Shown in pieces: positions 29,386-38,109 of a stretch of DNA of 64,000 nucleotides. The number at the start of each line of letters is the position of its first letter. Within the stretch, counting starts at the first letter, position 1. The DNA comes from Bacillota bacterium (GTDB taxonomy: Bacteria; Bacillota; Clostridia; Tissierellales; MES13): positions 1 through 64,000 of the forward strand of contig VENA01000002.1 in NCBI GenBank assembly GCA_009711785.1, in the 5' to 3' direction. The position numbers were made by a program, and so were the translations under genes. The notes under the pieces are model-generated. The model searched no databases. It was given only the letters and a program-made list of their open reading frames with translations, and was not told the DNA's origin.

Positions 29386-29444
29386 TGGGCAAAGGCGTCC
29401 ACTTCAGAAGGGAATAAAACCCTACCTGTAGTGACGCTTTTTTT
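29386..29444 (+). promoter_or_regulatory. glnA leader: candidate ANTAR antiterminator hairpin overlapping a terminator
   Basis: A small hairpin, TGGGC-AAAGGC-GTCCA (29386-29401), has a six-base loop with A at position 1 and G at position 4, the pattern reported for RNA hairpins bound by ANTAR proteins. Its 3' side overlaps the left arm of a longer terminator: GCGTC(c)ACT (29395-29403) pairs with AGTGACGC (29430-29437), with an inner stem AGGG/CCCT, followed by TTTTTTT. The two structures cannot form together, as in an antitermination switch. The second upstream hexaloop hairpin expected for ANTAR sites was not seen. Confidence 0.55.
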
Positions 29445-29515
29445 AATGTATAAAAATTTAAGTAATAGAAAATGTTAATTATGAAACTTAGGATTAATAA
29501 TAAGGAGGAGTTAAA

Positions 29516-30853
29516 ATGCAAAAAGAGTACACAAAAGAAGCTATACTGAAGAAAGCTAAGGAATTAGAAGTTGAATTTATCCATTTACAATTTACTGATG
29601 TTATGGGTGTTATGAAAAATGTTTCTATAACTATAGAACAATTAGAAAAAGCTTTAAATAATGAAATAATGTTTGATGGTTCTTCTATAGATGGTTTTGC
29701 TAGAATAGAAGAGTCAGATATGTATTTAAGACCAGACCTATCAACATTTGTTGTATTTCCATGGTCACCTGTAGGAGAAAAAGAAGCAAGATTAATATGT
29801 GATGTTTATAAGCCAGATGGAACACCTTTTAGTGGATGTCCTAGAAATACACTTAAAAAAGTATTAAAAGAAGCTGCTATTAAAGGATATACACTTAATG
29901 TAGGGCCTGAATGTGAATTCTTTTTATTTAACACAGATGAAAAGGGCGAACCTTCTTTAGAAACACATGATAATGCTGGATATTTTGATTTAGCTCCAGT
30001 AGACTTAGGTGGAAATGCAAGAAAAGATATGATTTTTACATTAAAGGAAATGGGATTTGAAATTGAAGCTTCACACCATGAGGTAGCACCTGGACAACAC
30101 GAAATTGATTTTAAATATGATAATGCACTAAGAGCTGCAGATAATATTATGACTTTCAAAATGGCAGTTAGAATAATAGCTCAAAGACATGGTCTTCATG
30201 CTACATTTATGCCAAAGCCTGTTTATGGAATATCTGGATCTGGAATGCATGTAAATATGTCTTTAGCTAGTTTAGATGGAAATAATGCTTTTTATGATGA
30301 AAATGATGAAATGGGCTTTTCTAAAGTAGCTTACCAATTCTTAGGAGGTATTTTAGAACATGCACCTGGATATACGGCAATGACAAATCCTACAATTAAC
30401 TCATATAAAAGATTAGTACCTGGATTTGAAGCACCTGTTCATATAGCATGGTCTGCTAGTAATAGAAGTCCTTTAGTAAGAGTTCCAGCTAAAAAGGGTA
30501 ATTCTACAAGATTAGAATTAAGAAGTCCTGACCCATCAGCTAATCCATATTTAGCTTTAGCTGTTGTATTAAAAGCAGGGTTAGATGGTATAGATAAAGA
30601 TATGACTCCTCCTGCTCCAGTACAAAGTAATATATATGATATGAAAAAAGTAGAAAGAAAAGAAAAGGGAATTGAAAGTATTCCTTCAAACCTTAAGGAA
30701 GCTTTAAAAGAACTATCAAAGGATGAAGTAATAAAAGAATCCCTAGGAGAGCATATTTATCAAAGATTTATTGATAATACTCTTATTGAATGGGAACAAT
30801 ATTCTACTAAAGTAACTCAATGGGAATTAGATAAATATTTAAGAAAATTTTAG
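29516..30853 (+). CDS. glnA: Glutamine synthetase type I
   Basis: The 445-aa protein is a GSI-alpha-type glutamine synthetase (glutamate, ammonia and ATP to glutamine). Signatures are [10 protein letters not shown] near 50, [11 protein letters not shown], the ATP-binding [10 protein letters not shown], and [10 protein letters not shown] with the following [18 protein letters not shown]. Length is typical of the short Bacillota form, without the insertion of GSI-beta, so covalent adenylylation is unlikely. AAGGAGG precedes ATG. It is controlled probably by the leader switch described upstream, and is followed at once by an ANTAR regulator. Confidence 0.97.
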   Translation: MQKEYTKEAILKKAKELEVEFIHLQFTDVMGVMKNVSITIEQLEKALNNEIMFDGSSIDGFARIEESDMYLRPDLSTFVVFPWSPVGEKEARLICDVYKPDGTPFSGCPRNTLKKVLKEAAIKGYTLNVGPECEFFLFNTDEKGEPSLETHDNAGYFDLAPVDLGGNARKDMIFTLKEMGFEIEASHHEVAPGQHEIDFKYDNALRAADNIMTFKMAVRIIAQRHGLHATFMPKPVYGISGSGMHVNMSLASLDGNNAFYDENDEMGFSKVAYQFLGGILEHAPGYTAMTNPTINSYKRLVPGFEAPVHIAWSASNRSPLVRVPAKKGNSTRLELRSPDPSANPYLALAVVLKAGLDGIDKDMTPPAPVQSNIYDMKKVERKEKGIESIPSNLKEALKELSKDEVIKESLGEHIYQRFIDNTLIEWEQYSTKVTQWELDKYLRKF

Positions 30854-30864
30854 TAAAGTAATTA

Positions 30865-30902
30865 AGCAAAAGCAGTTTAATGTGACTGCTTTTGCTATTT
30901 TG
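30865..30902 (+). terminator. Terminator of glnA
   Basis: AGCAAAAGCAGT (30865-30876) pairs with ACTGCTTTTGCT (30885-30896), 12 bp. It may allow partial read-through to the ANTAR regulator. Confidence 0.75.
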
Positions 30903-30942
30903 TTATATAATAGGGATATATATATTTCTTTGAGGTGGTAAA

Positions 30943-31521
30943 GTGGATCGTTATAGTATATTAGTAGCAGATAGTAGTGAGACATCTAGAAAGCTAGTAA
31001 TTAACCTTTTAAAACAGAAGGGATATAAAGTATATAAAGCTACTGATGGGGCAGGGGCTTTGAGAATAGCAAGAAGTATATTTCCTGACTTAGCTCTTAT
31101 TGATATTAATCTTTGGGGAATTAAAGCCTATGAAATAGGTAAAATAATTGAAGAAGACGGACTTTCTACAGTTGTGTATATGATTAGAAAACCCGATGAT
31201 AATTTCTTTAAGCAACTAAAAAACATGAATTTGTATGCATATATTAATAAACCAGTAAATTCAAGTCAATTTTATCAAACGATAGAATTTTCTCTAATGA
31301 ATTTAGATAAAATAAAATCCTTAGAAAAGAAAGTTGAAAACTTAGAAAACACTTTAAAGGCTAGAAAATTGATTAATAGAGCTAAGGGATTAATAATGGA
31401 GAATTTAGATATTTCTGAAAATGAAGCTTATAAACTATTAAGAAGTAAAAGTATGGATAAGTGCATATCCATGGAAAAAATGGCTCAAAAAATAATTAAT
31501 AAATACTTACCCAATGATTGA
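30943..31521 (+). CDS. ANTAR-domain response regulator (NitR/NasT/AmiR type)
   Basis: The 192-aa protein starts at GTG behind GAGGTGG. Residues 1-120 are a receiver domain with Asp54 (ALIDINLWG) and a conserved Lys in YINKPVN; the usual acidic pair is reduced to Asp10-Ser11. Residues 125-190 are an ANTAR domain (KLINRAKGLIMENLDISENE, then the C-terminal helix). ANTAR domains bind paired hexaloop hairpins in leader RNA and prevent termination. In clostridia a NitR-type regulator next to glnA controls nitrogen genes, and the glnA leader here has such a candidate site. No kinase is adjacent. Confidence 0.92.
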   Translation: MDRYSILVADSSETSRKLVINLLKQKGYKVYKATDGAGALRIARSIFPDLALIDINLWGIKAYEIGKIIEEDGLSTVVYMIRKPDDNFFKQLKNMNLYAYINKPVNSSQFYQTIEFSLMNLDKIKSLEKKVENLENTLKARKLINRAKGLIMENLDISENEAYKLLRSKSMDKCISMEKMAQKIINKYLPND

Positions 31522-31538
31522 TATCATTGGGTTTTTTC
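31510..31538 (+). terminator. Terminator of the ANTAR regulator gene
   Basis: CCCAATGAT (31510-31518), loop TGAT, ATCATTGGG (31523-31531), then TTTTTT. Confidence 0.9.
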
Positions 31539-31663
31539 ATGCGTTTTAAAAAATAATTTAAAGTACAAATAAATTGGTATCTTTAAGTTTTTATATAATT
31601 GTAAACTTTTTAGAAATATTCGAATATTATTTAATAAGAAGCAAAAAGTTGGGAGGCGTAAGT

Positions 31664-32995
31664 TTGGGAAATATTTATGTTTTAGATACAAGTGTTTTAT
31701 TAGAAGATCCAAATGCCTTATTTGCTTTTCCAGATAGTGAGGTCATAATTCCTACTGTAGTATTAGAAGAAATAGATAGTAAAAAAAGGTTAGGTAATGA
31801 ACTAGGAAGAAATGCAAGATACGTATCAAGAACATTAGATGGACTTAGAAAAATAGGAAAACTTCAGGATGGTGTAAAATTAAATAATGGTAGTATTTTA
31901 CGTATTGAACTAAACCATAGACATCTTGAAAATGTTAAGGATTATTTTACTGAGGTAAATAATGATAATAGAATTTTAGCAGTAGCAATGAATTTATTTA
32001 AAGAAGAAAATGAAAAGAAAATTTCTAAAAATGTAACAATGGTAAGTAAGGATGTCTTAGTAAGGGTAAAAGCAGATACCTTAGGTTTATCAACACAGGA
32101 TTATTCAGCTGATAAAATCATACAAAATGATGATGCATATACAGGATATAATATAATTAATGTTCATCCATCATTAATAGACAAATTCTATATTGATCAG
32201 TCCTTAGATATAAGTTATGAAGTATTTTCTAATTATTTATTTAAGCCCCATAGTTTTTTTATATTAAAGGATGAGTTAGGTTCATCAAAATCTGCTTTAG
32301 CATATTACGATTCAACATTAAAGAAACTTAAGCATTTAAAATTAAGTGAAAAAGATATTTGGGGTATTTATCCAAGAAATGCCCAGCAGAAAATGGCTTT
32401 TGAATTGTTATTAAATGATGATATACCACTTGTTACCATGACAGGAAGAGCAGGAACCGGCAAAACTTTATTAGCTGTTGTAGCAGGATTATTCAAAACT
32501 GAGGAATTAGGATTATATAAAAAGTTATTAGTAGCTAGGCCAATAGTGCCTATGGGTAAAGAATTAGGCTTTTTACCAGGTGATAAAGAAGAAAAGTTAA
32601 GACCATGGATGCAACCTATATATGATAATCTTGAATTTATTTTTGGAAGTAGAGAAGGAAGTATAGACGGTATTATTGCAGGTCTAAAAAGAGTACAGGT
32701 AGAAGCTTTAACTTTTATTAGAGGAAGAACTATTCCTAATCAGTTTATAATAATCGATGAAGCTCAAAATCTTACTAAACATGAGATTAAAACAATAGTT
32801 TCAAGGGTTGGAGAGGGAAGTAAAATAGTTTTAGTAGGAGATCCTGAGCAGATAGATCATCCTTATCTTGATTCGAGAAATAATGGACTTACTTACCTTA
32901 TTGAAAAATTTAAAGACTATAATGAAGCAGGTCATGTAACATTTACAAAAGGGGAAAGGTCTTTACTAGCTCAACTTGCAGCAGAGATATTATAA
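31664..32995 (+). CDS. PhoH family protein with PIN domain (YlaK-like)
   Basis: The 443-aa protein has an N-terminal PIN ribonuclease-like domain (YVLDTSVLLEDPNALF, with later acidic residues) and a C-terminal PhoH ATPase (GRAGTGKTLLAV, FIIIDEAQNLT, VGDPEQID). PhoH2-type PIN-ATPase fusions act as RNA helicase/RNase in known members. The TTG at 31664 is chosen because GGGAGG lies seven bases before it; the open frame extends 30 codons further upstream without a site. A terminator follows. Confidence 0.92.
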   Translation: MGNIYVLDTSVLLEDPNALFAFPDSEVIIPTVVLEEIDSKKRLGNELGRNARYVSRTLDGLRKIGKLQDGVKLNNGSILRIELNHRHLENVKDYFTEVNNDNRILAVAMNLFKEENEKKISKNVTMVSKDVLVRVKADTLGLSTQDYSADKIIQNDDAYTGYNIINVHPSLIDKFYIDQSLDISYEVFSNYLFKPHSFFILKDELGSSKSALAYYDSTLKKLKHLKLSEKDIWGIYPRNAQQKMAFELLLNDDIPLVTMTGRAGTGKTLLAVVAGLFKTEELGLYKKLLVARPIVPMGKELGFLPGDKEEKLRPWMQPIYDNLEFIFGSREGSIDGIIAGLKRVQVEALTFIRGRTIPNQFIIIDEAQNLTKHEIKTIVSRVGEGSKIVLVGDPEQIDHPYLDSRNNGLTYLIEKFKDYNEAGHVTFTKGERSLLAQLAAEIL

Positions 32996-33022
32996 AGAAA
33001 CGGCTATTAGGCCGTTTCTTAT
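32995..33022 (+). terminator. Hairpin after phoH
   Basis: AAGAAACGGC (32995-33004) and GCCGTTTCTT (33011-33020) form a 10-bp stem with a short T tract inside its 3' arm. Confidence 0.7.
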
Positions 33023-33171
33023 GACATTAATAATAGTGGACATGTTATAATATATAATAAAGTATATTTAAATATGGATATATATAAATATATTTATATA
33101 TTTGAATTTTTATTTTTCTTAAAAAAGTATTATAATTAAGATAAGATATATAAACTAAGGGAGGAAATAAT

Positions 33172-33648
33172 ATGCCGAGACCGGTAAAATGGAGGAAGAT
33201 AGAAAATTTACCTGAATATAGAATGTTTAAACCAGCGAATATTCCAGCATTTGAACTTGAGGAAAATATTTTAAAAGTCGAAGAACTAGAAGCGATTCGG
33301 TTAAGAGATTTAGAGGGACTAAATCAAACAGCCTGTGCTGAAAAAATGAAAATATCTAGACAAACCTTTCAAAGGATTTATAATAAAGCGAAAAAGAAGG
33401 TAGCCGATAGTTTAATTAATGGTAAGGCTATTAAAGTTAAAGGAGGAAATTATACACAAAACATCTGTACTTTAGTATGTGAAGAATGTAATCATAAGTG
33501 GAAAAAAAGAATTGAAGATATTGAAAGAAAAGGTAAGGATAAAATTTTATGTCCTGAATGTGGAGAACATGATATATTATGTGATACAAGTAATATAAAA
33601 GGGTACTGTGGAGAGAGATGTAGAGAAAGAAAGGGATGTAAATATTAA
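33172..33648 (+). CDS. DUF134 family putative DNA-binding protein
   Basis: The 158-aa protein begins MPRPVKWRKIENLPEYRMFK, the hallmark of DUF134. It has a sigma-70 region-4-like helix-turn-helix (LNQTACAEKMKISRQTFQRI) and a C-terminal zinc-ribbon-like part with CEECNHKW, CPECGEH and a Cys-rich end. Known members are small redox- or metal-linked regulators often next to Gly/Arg-rich DUF5320 proteins, as here. GGGAGG precedes ATG. The role is inferred from domain and context. Confidence 0.88.
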   Translation: MPRPVKWRKIENLPEYRMFKPANIPAFELEENILKVEELEAIRLRDLEGLNQTACAEKMKISRQTFQRIYNKAKKKVADSLINGKAIKVKGGNYTQNICTLVCEECNHKWKKRIEDIERKGKDKILCPECGEHDILCDTSNIKGYCGERCRERKGCKY

Positions 33649-33677
33649 ACTGCGACTTTAAGTCGTGGTTTTTTTCT
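33647..33677 (+). terminator. Terminator of the DUF134 gene
   Basis: AAACTGCGACT (33647-33657), loop TTA, AGTCGTGGTTT (33661-33671), one wobble or mismatch, then T6. Confidence 0.8.
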
Positions 33678-33721
33678 TTATTTTTATTATAGAATTTATG
33701 TATAAAAATCAAAGAAAGTTA

Positions 33722-33777
33722 TTGACATATGCCCAAAATATTTGTAAAATATAAATATAGAGTTATGAGCATATGCC
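33722..33777 (+). promoter_or_regulatory. Consensus promoter of the DUF5320 gene with flanking CATATGCC repeats
   Basis: TTGACA (33722-33727), 17-base spacer, TAAAAT (33745-33750). The 8-mer CATATGCC occurs at 33726-33733, in the -35/spacer, and again at 33770-33777 in the leader, 44 bases apart. These are possible operators, perhaps for the DUF134 protein encoded upstream. Confidence 0.55.
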
Positions 33778-33797
33778 ATTTAAGGAGGTGATATATT

Positions 33798-34052
33798 ATG
33801 CCAGGAAGAAATGGAACAGGACCTATAGGTGAAGGTCCAATGACAGGCAGAGGTTTCGGCTTTTGTAGTAATGGTAGAAAACCATTTAGAAGAGGATTAG
33901 CTAGAAGGAATGGTTTTAGAGGAAGATTTAGATTAAATTTAACAAAGGAAGAAGAAAAACAATATTTAAATGAAGAAAAAGACATATTAAAAGAACAGTT
34001 AACTAATATAGAAAAGAGACTAACAAATATAGGAAATGATGATAACGAATAA
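33798..34052 (+). CDS. DUF5320 family small Gly/Arg-rich protein
   Basis: The 84-aa protein starts MPGRNGTGPIGEGPMTGRG, the typical DUF5320 opening, followed by an Arg/Phe/Gly-rich part and a C-terminal charged helix (KEEEKQYLNEEKDILKEQL) likely to coil. The function of the family is unknown; it is often beside dinitrogenase iron-molybdenum cofactor-like (NifX) and DUF134 genes. AAGGAGGTGATATATT precedes the ATG. Confidence 0.9.
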   Translation: MPGRNGTGPIGEGPMTGRGFGFCSNGRKPFRRGLARRNGFRGRFRLNLTKEEEKQYLNEEKDILKEQLTNIEKRLTNIGNDDNE

Positions 34053-34122
34053 TACTAAAAATCCGGTGGATACTATCCATCGGATTTTATTTATTATAAC
34101 TTTTTAAACAAAAATATCTATA

Positions 34123-34169
34123 TTTGCGACAAAATTTGACATAAATCATCGGCAATTTGTGATAAATTT
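34123..34169 (+). promoter_or_regulatory. Two direct repeats TTTGYGAYAAA upstream of the XRE gene
   Basis: TTTGCGACAAAATTT at 34123-34137 and TTTGTGATAAATTT at 34156-34169 start 33 bases apart, about three helix turns. TATAAT follows directly (34169-34174 or 34174-34179). They are candidate operators, possibly autoregulatory. Confidence 0.45.
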
Positions 34170-34199
34170 ATAATATAATCTAAGTTTGGGGGATTTACT

Positions 34200-34856
34200 A
34201 TGGATGAGATTTTAAGTGTAGGGCAACGGATTAAAAAAATTAGAAAAGATTTAGATATTAAACAAGAGGAACTTGCTGGTAATAGATTCTCTAAAAATTA
34301 TATCTCTATGTTTGAAAATGATCGAAGAAATATAAATTCAATCAATGCTACATATTTAACAAAAAGAATAAATGAATTAGCAAAGGAAAAAGGGGTAGAT
34401 TTTTTTATTACTAATTCATACTTATTAAAAACTGAAAAAGATTTAGCTAGGGATAAATGTCATGAATGGTTAGAAGAAGTTGAAGTAGGATGTGATATAA
34501 CTTTAGAAGATATTCAAAAAAATTTATATAAAGCATCAAAATATTCAAACAAATACAAGTTATTTGATCTATATGCTAGAGCTCAATATTTAAAGGGGGT
34601 AAACTCATTAGAAAGAAAGTTATTTAAATGTGCTAATACTCAATTTCTAGAAGCACTTCAATATTTCACTAAATTAGATCATAATAATTCGATGTTTGAA
34701 ACGTACAAATCATTAGCTATTACTTTAATAGAACAAAAGTTATATAAACAGGGATTAATATATTTAGACATGGCCCATGGGATTGTATTAAAAAAACCAG
34801 ATAATCAGTTTGAAAAAATTAAAGATATAAAATATTATAAATCGCTCTGTGTATAA
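34200..34856 (+). CDS. XRE-family transcriptional regulator with C-terminal TPR-like helices
   Basis: The 218-aa protein has an N-terminal helix-turn-helix XRE domain (VGQRIKKIRKDLDIKQEEL, then KNYISMFENDRR), followed by helical repeats (LFDLYARAQYLKGVNSLERK; TYKSLAITLIEQKLYKQGLI) like those of peptide-sensing or starvation-linked regulators. It starts at ATG behind GGGGGA. Its own promoter region holds the two direct repeats listed. The target genes are unknown; downstream genes encode membrane proteins on the same strand. Confidence 0.88.
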   Translation: MDEILSVGQRIKKIRKDLDIKQEELAGNRFSKNYISMFENDRRNINSINATYLTKRINELAKEKGVDFFITNSYLLKTEKDLARDKCHEWLEEVEVGCDITLEDIQKNLYKASKYSNKYKLFDLYARAQYLKGVNSLERKLFKCANTQFLEALQYFTKLDHNNSMFETYKSLAITLIEQKLYKQGLIYLDMAHGIVLKKPDNQFEKIKDIKYYKSLCV

Positions 34857-34882
34857 AGGACCTTAAATAGGTCCTCTTTTTG
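34857..34882 (+). terminator. Terminator of the XRE gene
   Basis: AGGACC (34857-34862) and GGTCCT (34870-34875), then CTTTTT. Confidence 0.75.
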
Positions 34883-34930
34883 TTGTATAAGTTAATTGCA
34901 AAAAGACTAAAATACTAATGGGGTGATTAT

Positions 34931-35134
34931 TTGTTAATTTTAGGTATATTTTTTATTTTTGCAGGTTTATATTTTATTTTTAATGATATTTATGATATAA
35001 AAGCCATATTAACTACAAGGGAAGTTAAAAAGAAGAAATTTTCAAAAACACTTTTTTATGAATTTAAAGCTTCATTAGGTTTTTTTTCTGTTGTAATAGG
35101 TTTTTTTTCAATACTAAATTATGTATTATTTTAG
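34931..35134 (+). CDS. Small membrane protein, 67 aa
   Basis: The protein starts at TTG with GGGGTG ahead. It has two hydrophobic helices (about 2-19 and 48-66) joined by a basic cytoplasmic loop (TREVKKKKFSKT). I do not recognise it. It ends nine bases before the large membrane protein gene and is probably co-transcribed with it, so it may be a partner subunit. Confidence 0.65.
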   Translation: MLILGIFFIFAGLYFIFNDIYDIKAILTTREVKKKKFSKTLFYEFKASLGFFSVVIGFFSILNYVLF

Positions 35135-35143
35135 GGTGTTTTT

Positions 35144-37027
35144 ATGAAACTAAAAATTATTATTATAATATTCATTATTATTTTATTTAGTCCTTTGAAA
35201 GTTTCTGCTGAGAATGAAAAGATTTTAATAGTTGTTTTAGATAGTTTAGATTTTAAACTAATAAAAGATATAAATGAAGATTATGCATTAGGAATTATGA
35301 ATGTAAATACAAATAATTACTTAAAAAAGTTTAATGATGAGAGTTTTTTTATGAGTATGGCTACAGGAAAAAAAGTCAATATTACTAGGGGTTTGTTTAA
35401 AGGTATAAAAAAAGAAGGTAATCAATTAATAATTAAAGGATATTTAGATATAATAAATGAGTTAAAAGAAAAGTATAGAAATTTTTCTAAGGAAATTTTA
35501 TTATCAGAATTTCTAAATAAAAAGAATATAAAAATAGGATACTTAGGAAATGATAGTACTTCTTTATTAGTAAATAATAGCGAGGGTATAATAAAGTATG
35601 GTGAAAATTTCACATATGAAATTTTTGAATTACAAAGAAAAATTAATAGTTTTTTTAAGAAAGTTGATGTATTGGTTATTTCATATAATAAAGGTGAAAA
35701 GGCTAAGTTATTAAATAATGTATTAATGAATAATCATGATAAAAGAGTTATTATATTTCCAAGGAATATTAATGGTGATATTAATGTTAAAATGAATAAA
35801 ACCTTAGTTCCAATAATAACAAATGATGTAGGAATATTAACTAGTAATACAACTAAAAGAGAGGGTATAGTTACAAATTTAGATATATTTCCGACTATTA
35901 TTAATAGTTATAATGAAAAATCACAAAATTTAATAGGAAATCCCATAAGAACAATTAATGGGAAAAATATTTTATTTAAAGTTAATAATAACTTTAATTC
36001 TTATTTAAATTTAAATATAATAAAATATTTACTACATGGATTTATAATTTTTTTGCAATTAGTAGTATATTTAAGTAAGAATAAAAAAGCTAAAATAAAT
36101 ATATATAATTATATTATAGTTATAATTACATTAACTTTCATTTTAAGTCCATTCAATGTGGAAAAAAATATATACATATATTTTTTAATACTTTTTATAT
36201 TAACTATAATAGTATCTAGAATATTAAAAGATAAATATATAATTAATTATCTATCACTTATCACTAATATTTTTATAGTTGGAAGTATTTTTTTAAATAA
36301 AAATTATATATATAATTCTTTCATTGGCTATAATAACATAGCTTCTGGAGGAAGATTTTATGGATTTAATAATGAAATAATGGGGATTTTATTAGCAACA
36401 TCATGTGTTTGTTATTTGAATTTTAAAAAAATAATTAAAAATAAAGGTATTAATTTATTATTTTTATTAGTTTATATGGGCATTATAATACTTACGTTAT
36501 CAAGTAGATATGGAGCTAATGTGGGAGGATATTTATCAGCTATAGTTTTGTTTTTTATTATAATTTATTTTAATTTTTTTTATAATAAATTAGACACTAA
36601 GACAATTATTGTTTTATTAACATTTGGTGGATTGATATTTTTATTAAATGTTTATATAGATATGATAAGTGAAAGTAAAAGTCATTTAGGATTATTATTT
36701 ACTAGAATAAATTCCTTTGGCTTTATAGAACTATCTGAGATATTTTTTAGAAAAATAAAACAACTATTTATGATGATTATAGTTCCACCTTGGAGTATTA
36801 TATTAGTTTGTCAAATGTATTTTATAATAAAATTTTTAAAGAATAAAAAATTAATAGCTATTTTAAAGAAAGAATATTTTAATACCTATTTGAAAATTAT
36901 TATAATATTTTCAACCTCACTTATAGCTTTATTAATTAATGATACAGGGGTTATTTCTTTTATGTATATGAATATTTACACTTTAGCATTAATAGTAAAT
37001 ATTAATGAAATAAAATCTTGTAAATGA
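35144..37027 (+). CDS. Multi-pass membrane protein with alkaline-phosphatase-like extracellular domain
   Basis: The 627-aa protein has a signal peptide (cut near VSA, residue 22), then an extracytoplasmic domain to about 285. The domain starts ILIVVLDSLDFKLI and contains TNLDIFPTIINSY, motifs seen in alkaline-phosphatase/sulfatase-fold membrane proteins of Clostridia. About ten transmembrane helices follow, with FNNEIMGILLATS and SSRYGANVGGYLSA in the loops. The phosphatase metal ligands are not all evident (VVLDSLD rather than the usual VDG), so activity is doubtful. It may be a wall or lipid-modifying polytopic protein. The ATG follows GGGTG. Confidence 0.75.
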   Translation: MKLKIIIIIFIIILFSPLKVSAENEKILIVVLDSLDFKLIKDINEDYALGIMNVNTNNYLKKFNDESFFMSMATGKKVNITRGLFKGIKKEGNQLIIKGYLDIINELKEKYRNFSKEILLSEFLNKKNIKIGYLGNDSTSLLVNNSEGIIKYGENFTYEIFELQRKINSFFKKVDVLVISYNKGEKAKLLNNVLMNNHDKRVIIFPRNINGDINVKMNKTLVPIITNDVGILTSNTTKREGIVTNLDIFPTIINSYNEKSQNLIGNPIRTINGKNILFKVNNNFNSYLNLNIIKYLLHGFIIFLQLVVYLSKNKKAKINIYNYIIVIITLTFILSPFNVEKNIYIYFLILFILTIIVSRILKDKYIINYLSLITNIFIVGSIFLNKNYIYNSFIGYNNIASGGRFYGFNNEIMGILLATSCVCYLNFKKIIKNKGINLLFLLVYMGIIILTLSSRYGANVGGYLSAIVLFFIIIYFNFFYNKLDTKTIIVLLTFGGLIFLLNVYIDMISESKSHLGLLFTRINSFGFIELSEIFFRKIKQLFMMIIVPPWSIILVCQMYFIIKFLKNKKLIAILKKEYFNTYLKIIIIFSTSLIALLINDTGVISFMYMNIYTLALIVNINEIKSCK

Positions 37028-37059
37028 TAAAATATTACTATAAATACATAATTTACTTA

Positions 37060-37089
37060 GGTTCTGTAAAATTGCAGAATCTTTTTTTA
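37060..37089 (+). terminator. Terminator of the membrane-protein pair
   Basis: GGTTCTG (37060-37066) pairs with CAGAATC (37075-37081), one wobble, then T7. Confidence 0.8.
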
Positions 37090-37157
37090 GTTATTTATAA
37101 GAGATTAAATGAACTTTTTTTAAACCTGTACGTTTTATTATTGAAAGGAGGGCTCCT

Positions 37158-37700
37158 TTGAATGAAGAAATTCTGATAAAATTATCTAAAAGAGGTGATA
37201 AAAAAGCCTTAGAAAAGTTACTTCAAATGAATTATTCTATAGTTAAAGGGTATTTAATCAAGATGACTTTAAATGAAGAGGTAGCAGATGATATTACCCA
37301 GGAAACAATGCTTAAAGCTATATTAAACATAAAAAAATATAAACCAAAGGCTAAATTTTCAACTTGGCTTATAACTATAGCAACTAATACTTATAAAGAT
37401 CAATTAAGAAAGGATAAAAGATTAGTATATAAAGAAGATAAGGATTTAGTTGATGATATAGATGTTGAGAAATCTATATTGATTAAATCTGAATTTGAAG
37501 AAATAAAAGAGATACTTAAAGAATTTTCCTATGAAAAACGGATGCCCTTTATTCTTAAACATTATTATGATTATAGTTATAAAGAAATCGCAGAAATTAT
37601 GAATTGTCCCGTTGGAACAGTACGTTCAAGATTACATTATTGTATTAAAAAGATTAAAAAACATATGGAAGGAGGCTCTGATATTGGGAAAAAGCTGTGA
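37158..37700 (+). CDS. ECF-type RNA polymerase sigma factor (SigY-like)
   Basis: The 180-aa sigma factor has region 2 (ALEKLLQMNYSIVKGYLIKM, then ADDITQETMLKAILNIKKY and FSTWLITIATNTYKDQLRK) and region 4 (LKHYYDYSYKEIAEIMNCPV and GTVRSRLHYCIKKIK). It starts at TTG behind AAAGGAGG. It overlaps an anti-sigma gene, and a small membrane protein follows, a layout like the Bacillus SigY operon (yxlC/D). The stimulus is unknown. Confidence 0.9.
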   Translation: MNEEILIKLSKRGDKKALEKLLQMNYSIVKGYLIKMTLNEEVADDITQETMLKAILNIKKYKPKAKFSTWLITIATNTYKDQLRKDKRLVYKEDKDLVDDIDVEKSILIKSEFEEIKEILKEFSYEKRMPFILKHYYDYSYKEIAEIMNCPVGTVRSRLHYCIKKIKKHMEGGSDIGKKL

Positions 37701-38109
37701 AAATTATAAAGACATATTAATTGATATAATATATGAAGAAAAAGATTTTAATAAAGATATTAAGGATCATTTAAAGCATTGTGATAATTGTATGAAATAT
37801 TATAAAGAGTTAAAGGATACTAAAAATAGATTAAATAATCTAAACACAGAACCTCCCATTGAATATAGAAAAATTTCAAAAGCTTTTATAAAAGCAGATG
37901 AAATAAAGAAGAAAAAATCAGATATTAAAAGTTTATTTGTATTTATGTTATTAAGCGTTATATTCCTTACAATGGTGGTTACTTTAGCTGTTAATGGTTT
38001 TTCTAAAGAAATAATATATTTTCAGATTTCAACGTATGTAATATTTCCATTTATTCTTCCTTTTATGATAAAGAAAAGAGCAAAAAAGGAGGGGTATGAT
38101 GTTAAGTGA
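37684..38109 (+). CDS. Zinc-finger anti-sigma factor with two membrane helices
   Basis: The TTG at 37684 (GGAGG eight bases ahead, inside the sigma gene end) gives 141 aa. The N-terminal part has the ZAS motif HxxxCxxC (DHLKHCDNCMKYY), which holds zinc and clamps sigma in related proteins. Two hydrophobic helices follow (FVFMLLSVIFLTMVVTLAV; TYVIFPFILPFMI) with a basic tail. Overlap with the sigma gene implies coupled expression. The open frame starts at 37612 but no binding site supports that start. Confidence 0.85.
   Translation: MGKSCENYKDILIDIIYEEKDFNKDIKDHLKHCDNCMKYYKELKDTKNRLNNLNTEPPIEYRKISKAFIKADEIKKKKSDIKSLFVFMLLSVIFLTMVVTLAVNGFSKEIIYFQISTYVIFPFILPFMIKKRAKKEGYDVK

Noticed and set aside
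29386..29444. glnA-type glutamine riboswitch
   Set aside because: The conserved core of that riboswitch was not found; the hexaloop/terminator arrangement fits an ANTAR site better.
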